DNA of 64,000 nucleotides from Nyssa sinensis (taxonomy: Eukaryota > Streptophyta > Magnoliopsida > Cornales > Nyssaceae). The position numbers and the translations under genes are program-made. This document shows, piece by piece, positions 59,401-64,000 of the stretch (position 1 is the stretch's first letter; every line of letters starts with the position of its first letter). The notes under the pieces are model-generated. The model ran no database searches. It had not been told where the DNA came from and saw only the letters and a program-made list of their open reading frames with translations. The DNA is taken from contig CM018031.1 in assembly GCA_008638375.1 (NCBI GenBank), forward strand, positions 12,806,562-12,870,561, given 5' to 3'.

Positions 59401-62400
59401 GAATGACAAAACTCAATAGTAATTCAACTAGATTGATCAACTATGCCCCAAATTGATGAATTTTCAGATTCTGGATGATGAAATTTCAAAACCCACCAAA
59501 TAATTCTTCAATTGGCCTGCATCACTCACCATCTACCACCATCCCTTCAACAGTGAACCATCTCTGAGTCAACCATCATCATGCAATCATTGATTCACCA
59601 ACCTCCATTGAATCACCAGTGTAACCACTTTGAACACTATGCTAGTAGTCACCACCAACCACCATCACAGCTGTTCAAACCTTCCCCCCTTTCTCTCCCC
59701 CTATCTTTCTAGTAGCATTCCTTTTCTCTCTACTCTTGAAAATTTCCACTCCCTGTCATACAATTCTCCCTAAGCCTTTCACTTTGAGATGTTCTTTATG
59801 TTTACAAATAGTGAATGTAATAGAGAATGGCAGGATGGTTAGTCCAACAACTCTGTCCAGGGATGTCAGTCATTTTTCAAGGTACAACTTTGGCATGTAC
59901 CTACTTGAATTTTCTTTTCAATGTGGCATGAAAGGATAAAAAACAGTTTAGGTACATCTTACATGGTCAATGGCTTAACTGTGAGTTTTTCCAGAATTGT
60001 CTTAATATTGCCAATAGTTTCCCTTGAAATGAATGGCCTGCTTTTGTTGCAAATATGCAGTCTGCACACCTTGAATATATGCACTTGTTAGCAGTTTGAA
60101 TAGTTTAATATTATTCTCCAAGATTGTTAAAGTTTTGGACATATTAGGCATCTCTTATCTTAATACTGCACAAATGACAGGTACTCCTTTTTATCCTTGG
60201 TGGACTCTTTCAATTTCTAGTGTCTTTAAGAATTAGTATTTCAAACAGGATAATTTGAAACTTTCGGTGCTAGTGACATGCAGCTACCAAAAGAAGCAAT
60301 CGAAAAATGCAGCAGAAAAACCTAAGGCACATTAAGAAAATGATGCCACGCAGAAAATGACTTTCTTTCATGTAATTCAGGAAATTTGTTAGATTTGAAA
60401 CATTTGGTAATAGCAACTAACAACAGAGCATTTCATGCTTACTGATATTTTGCAGACATGATAAATGATTGACAGTGCTGAGAATTGAGTTTTTCTATCT
60501 GATTTTTGTTACTTTCTTCACATCCTTAGGCATAGATTAATTGCTTAAATTTTTCATTCAAAAATACTTTTAAAATGAACAATTAAGTGCAGGTGATGTC
60601 ACTTTCTTAAGCTAGGGTGTCCACTCTCCAAATTATTGATCCGTACTTGGTTTCTAGCCTTCTAGGTATGATTATTGATGCTTTATTTTCCCAAAATAAT
60701 GATGATTTATTCTTCAGCCTAAATGTTTGAAAGGTTGAAAGTTGGTCTGTTGGAATTAGAACCCGCAGGATTAGGACCTTCTGCATCATGCTACTGGCCG
60801 GATGCATCCTAGGTTTTTCCCTACATTTTGTTGCATCAGATACTCAACTTGTGAGGAACATGTCCTCTAATTTATGTGTGTGTGTGTGTGTGTGTGTTCT
60901 CTAGTTCACCTATGCAATTTTAATTTAGGCATGATATTGGGCCTATAGCTTGCCCAAGATTCCCACCCTAATCTATTCAATTTTAATTTGGGAAGATCAG
61001 CTTTTCCAATTGCACCTATTTAGATTCCAGAACAATACTCTCTTAGTTTTAGTTACGAACTCTTTGATTGGTTCACTATATACTTATTGTGAATTCTTCA
61101 TTTGATGCGATCTTCAAGTAAGCTAGTCATTCTAAAAGGAATTTTACTGAAAGGAGCATACATGCCTCGGCTCTTACTTTCAAAAAACTTCCTAAAGAAC
61201 TTATAAAAATTGGATTATCATACATATATATAGATGCAAATAAACTCAAAATAATAATTGGTCTAGGTTTGGTCTTCAAGATATCTCTGGTGATGTTTCT
61301 TTCCAAAGAATTGCTGGTGTGACCGTGGGCTTTTTAGTTTTTTAGATCACTTGTTGCTGAAACTATTAGAGAATGTTTCATCAATGTATATCAAGCTAAA
61401 CACCCTCCTTGTGCAACCTCGTTTGACAGAACAAAGTGTGAGACTGTAAGCTTTGCACGAATGAACAATGGGAGACACTTGAACCCAAGACCTTTTAGAA
61501 CCAAAGATCTGATACCATGTTAAATCACTAGTTACTCTAAAAGCTTAAACTGTTTAAGAGTATGGGCCAACAATATACATTAAGATAACAAAGTTCATAA
61601 GCTGAATGGATTGGATTTTGAGTCTTTTGGCAATAGCTCCACATGATAAGAATTTCTTGCTTTCACTATCAAGATAATGGAACTTTGCTGAGGGTCAAAA
61701 GGTCCAAAACCCAGACTCGATGTGCATGTCAATGGCCGAAGAGTTTGATGTGTGATACTGTAGGAACCTGATTAGAAAGTAATAAATGGTATGTATGCTG
61801 CACTTCATCCCTTTATCTTAGTCGACCCCATATAGTTGGGACTTGATGCTTCGTTGATTTGTTGAGTTGAGTTGCATATATCAGCTTTCATCTAAAGATT
61901 TGTAATATTGTCAAAAGAATGTCATCAATGTGTGATCATGTGAACAGCTGCAGTGAATCAAGTCCCAATTGAGACATAGGGACGTGTGTATCACTTATCA
62001 AAAAAATATATATATATATATATATTATATTGTATGAACAACAAAAAATTTACTATTTACAATGTTGACTGTTATACCTAGTGATCTGGTAGCCCTCCTG
62101 CAGATTGCTGCAGCTTCTTTGGCATTGGCACTCGAAATGGGTGAAGTGGCCAATTGCAATGAAAATTTGTAACGATAGAATCATTAAATCTTCACAGCAA
62201 CTGACATGTTGAGATGGAAATGGTCCTGTGCCACTAGACTGTTCACATGAACCGTGAAAAAATTGGTGACTTGTAAAAGTGCCAAACCACCTCCAATATT
62301 CTTTTGTGAGGGAACCAAAGGTTGTCAATCATGTGTGATAGTGAATAGCTTTAAGAATTTTGTTTGGTGGAAGCAACTCTTAAAAGTATGAACTGTTTTT

Positions 62401-62744
62401 CTTGAAGGTGAGATTATGAACTATTTCTTTGTCTATTTTCTTTAATATCTCCCTATGTGATTGATTTTGGTATTTGGTTCTTCCGTTACCTTTGGAGTTG
62501 CAGATTAACAGCTGTAACACAGTTGGCGCATCATGGCATGATATTTGTCCCCCTTGGGTACACCTTTGGGAGTGGGATGTTTGAGATGAATCAGGTGAAA
62601 GGTGGATCTTCATATGGTGCTGGAACTTATGCAGCGGATGGATCTCGTCAGCCGACAGAACTAGAACTCCAACAAGCCTTTCATCAGGGTAAGTATCTCG
62701 CTGAAATAGCAAAAAAGCTCAAAATTCCCCCCCTTTCAGCATAA
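56433..62744 (+). CDS. NAD(P)H dehydrogenase (quinone), FQR1/WrbA family
   Basis: CDS joins 56433-56458, 56611-56704, 57363-57628 and 62504-62744 (627 nt, 208 aa; family about 200-205). All introns are GT..AG and the frame is open. This cytosolic or plasma-membrane-associated FMN flavoprotein reduces quinones by two electrons, limiting semiquinone radicals; FQR1 of Arabidopsis is auxin-induced. Visible motifs: the N-terminal flavodoxin strand [14 protein letters not shown] (FMN phosphate loop, with H where Y is usual), [60 protein letters not shown]-side block [20 protein letters not shown], then [19 protein letters not shown] and [13 protein letters not shown]. The helix after GH (IMAREEQRG) is less conserved than in relatives. 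Intron 3 is 4.9 kb and contains repeats. It is the only host gene here without lesions, but reduced function cannot be excluded. Confidence 0.92.
57840..58745 (-). mobile_element. Truncated Ty1/copia element in intron 3
   Basis: The minus strand at about 58740-58610 encodes [16 protein letters not shown], the copia reverse transcriptase block corresponding to LYGLKQAPRAW. Downstream on that strand, 58450-57840 has LTR-like character with CCTATATATATGG (TATA-like) near 58227-58240. The boundaries are not fixed and no second LTR was found. Confidence 0.5.
61518..61600 (-). repeat. Copia LTR-like start with adjacent primer-site match
   Basis: ATCTGATACCA (61507-61517) is the complement of a TGGTATCAGAT primer site, and TGTTAAATCACTAG begins an LTR-like segment. 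A related segment, TGTTAAATTGCCAACTAATC then TAAAAGCTTAAGCTGTTA, lies at 63763-63800. Only the edges are recognised. Confidence 0.4.
61819..61874 (+). repeat. 3' tail of a plant retroposon (LINE/SINE type)
   Basis: TAGTCGACCCCATATAGTTG GG... followed by TTGAGTTGAGTTG resembles the shared 3' tail of plant RTE-type LINEs and TS-like SINEs, which end in TTG repeats. Only the tail is present. Confidence 0.5.
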
Positions 62745-64000
62745 CAAACACCTATTGATGTAGAATCTGTCAATGTAAGGAATATCTTACTGGAAATAAG
62801 AAATTAAAAAATAAACCAATAAATTTAACAGCTTTCTGAAATGGCAGCCCATTATTTTGATACAAATACAAAATGCATTGCATTTACAGCCTCCAATTGC
62901 AGGTCACCGGCTCTGCAAGAACCTCGTAAATGTTAACAGAAATGTATTGATACCTTGTAACTAGCAAAATATGGTCCTAGATACGGCAGTATGGCAAACA
63001 TATATTTGACTAAGCTTGTGTGAATTCTCTATGTTGGGTCCAATATGTGAACTTGCATTTCGTGTGGAAGCTGTAACATTTTACGCAGGAGGAGCTTCCT
63101 TGCGTTGCATCAGTAAAAAAACACAATAAAAACCACGTGAAGATGTAAGCTTGCAATAATGTTCTAGAGAAAGACAATGCATAAAAAGGAATCAAGCTGG
63201 AAAGTCTTTTAAAGTGAAAATTGCTGTGTAGGGAGAAAGTATGTCCACCCTGTTAGGAGGTTTGGGGTGAAGGTGCCATGCCGTACTCAAATCACATAAT
63301 CAATATTTATAATACCAACAAAAAAAAATATTTATAATGATTTTTTTAATTATTTATTAGAAGTTTATACAAACTTGATAAAGTTATATGTTTAAAAAAG
63401 AAAATAATAGTCATTTTAATTCTTTATTGATATGTATTTTTTTTTTTTAATTTTAACACATGTAATGCTTTGTTTGATGTGTTAATTATAATGAATTTAA
63501 TTAATAATAAATAAATAAATATAAGTTTAAAAACAAATGAGGACTTGATGGAGATCTGTAACAGCTTATTGCAAGATTTAAACGGATTTGAGAATTTTTT
63601 TTTTTTTATCACAAGACAGGGTTGGTTGGAGAAGAGATATCTGTCCTGTTGGCATTCCTAATTGTACCGTATCATGCGTAACGTTTGTGTTGGGATGGTA
63701 TTGCATGATTGCATATTAAAGGTAGGTTTGACTTCAAAGCAAGTCTTACCACAATGCTCATGTGTTAAATTGCCAACTAATCTAAAAGCTTAAGCTGTTA
63801 GAGAGGGTGTAACTTTATTATTATATTTTCTAATATCAAGTTTGCTCTATTGGTACTGGCTAGCATCATGAGGGTGCCAACTAAACTTGTTTTTACTGCC
63901 CAAATAGCTAGTCAATTCGGCAAGCCATCTGATTCTGAAATCAAAATAATACGGAGCAATGGTGATAACGTGAATGTAGTTAAAACGAGGATGTTTAGAT
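62745..64000. other. Downstream of the FQR1-like gene; no further gene seen
   Basis: The first ~100 bases are the likely 3' UTR, with AATAAA at about 62809 and 62817. The rest is AT-rich intergenic DNA with T runs near 63437-63449 and 63597-63607, and a copia-LTR-like fragment at 63763-63800. Confidence 0.5.

Larger units (their letters stand above)
57629..62503 (+). other. Intron 3 of the FQR1-like gene with repeat debris
   Basis: 4.9 kb. Includes a truncated copia element (57840-58745), a TGG/CAC-rich stretch at 58800-59700 with open frames on both strands but no known domain (possibly another repeat), a (TG)n tract at 60875-60898, a copia-LTR-like remnant from 61518, and a retroposon tail at 61819-61874. 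No other gene is supported. Confidence 0.7.

Overview
This window is plant nuclear DNA, most likely from a eudicot. Its genes are intron-split with GT..AG borders and spaced by AT-rich, microsatellite-laden DNA, and most recognisable coding sequence belongs to plant LTR retrotransposons. There are no operons, rRNA or tRNA genes and no CRISPR array. The species cannot be named from the sequence alone.

Layout: (1) 1-1411 is AT-rich intergenic DNA with a MITE-like relic. (2) 1412-7234 is a decayed but full-length Ty3/gypsy chromovirus (+). (3) 7235-7586 and 12405-12545 are two halves of the 3' end of a LINE (-), split by a full-length Ty1/copia element (copia-1, 7587-12404, -) with a perfect 5-bp target duplication. 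(4) 12546-23950 is mostly anonymous AT-rich DNA with MITE-like elements, microsatellites and an unusual four-copy foldback repeat. (5) 23952-44640 (-) is a broken gene for 60S acidic ribosomal protein P0. Its four exons and splice sites are still recognisable, but they are spread over 20 kb because three LTR elements sit in its introns: copia-2 (25421-32922), copia-3 (33624-38681) and a non-coding LARD-like element (39095-43981). (6) 44760-46600 is extremely AT-rich and holds a MITE with long terminal inverted repeats. (7) 46752-54866 (+) is an unprocessed pseudogene of anthranilate synthase alpha subunit (chorismate-binding enzyme of tryptophan synthesis), itself hit by a dispersed repeat, an internal duplication, a hAT-type non-autonomous transposon and a SINE. 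(8) 55412-55855 is a degenerate minisatellite. (9) 56433-62744 (+) is the only gene that looks intact: a four-exon NAD(P)H:quinone oxidoreductase of the FQR1/WrbA family, predicted 208 aa, with a 4.9-kb third intron that carries retroelement debris.

The window is therefore a gene-poor, transposon-rich region with one probable working gene, two host pseudogenes that kept their introns (DNA-level duplicates, not retrocopies), and a well-ordered insertion record. No new enzymatic or defence system was found. The most noteworthy observations are the P0 gene expanded by three same-strand insertions, the exact 47-bp periodic repeat upstream of the TATA box in the copia-2 LTRs, the four-copy foldback at 16871-17062, and the layered insertions in the anthranilate synthase pseudogene. 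All identifications come from reading translated motifs and comparing repeats by eye; no database search was run.
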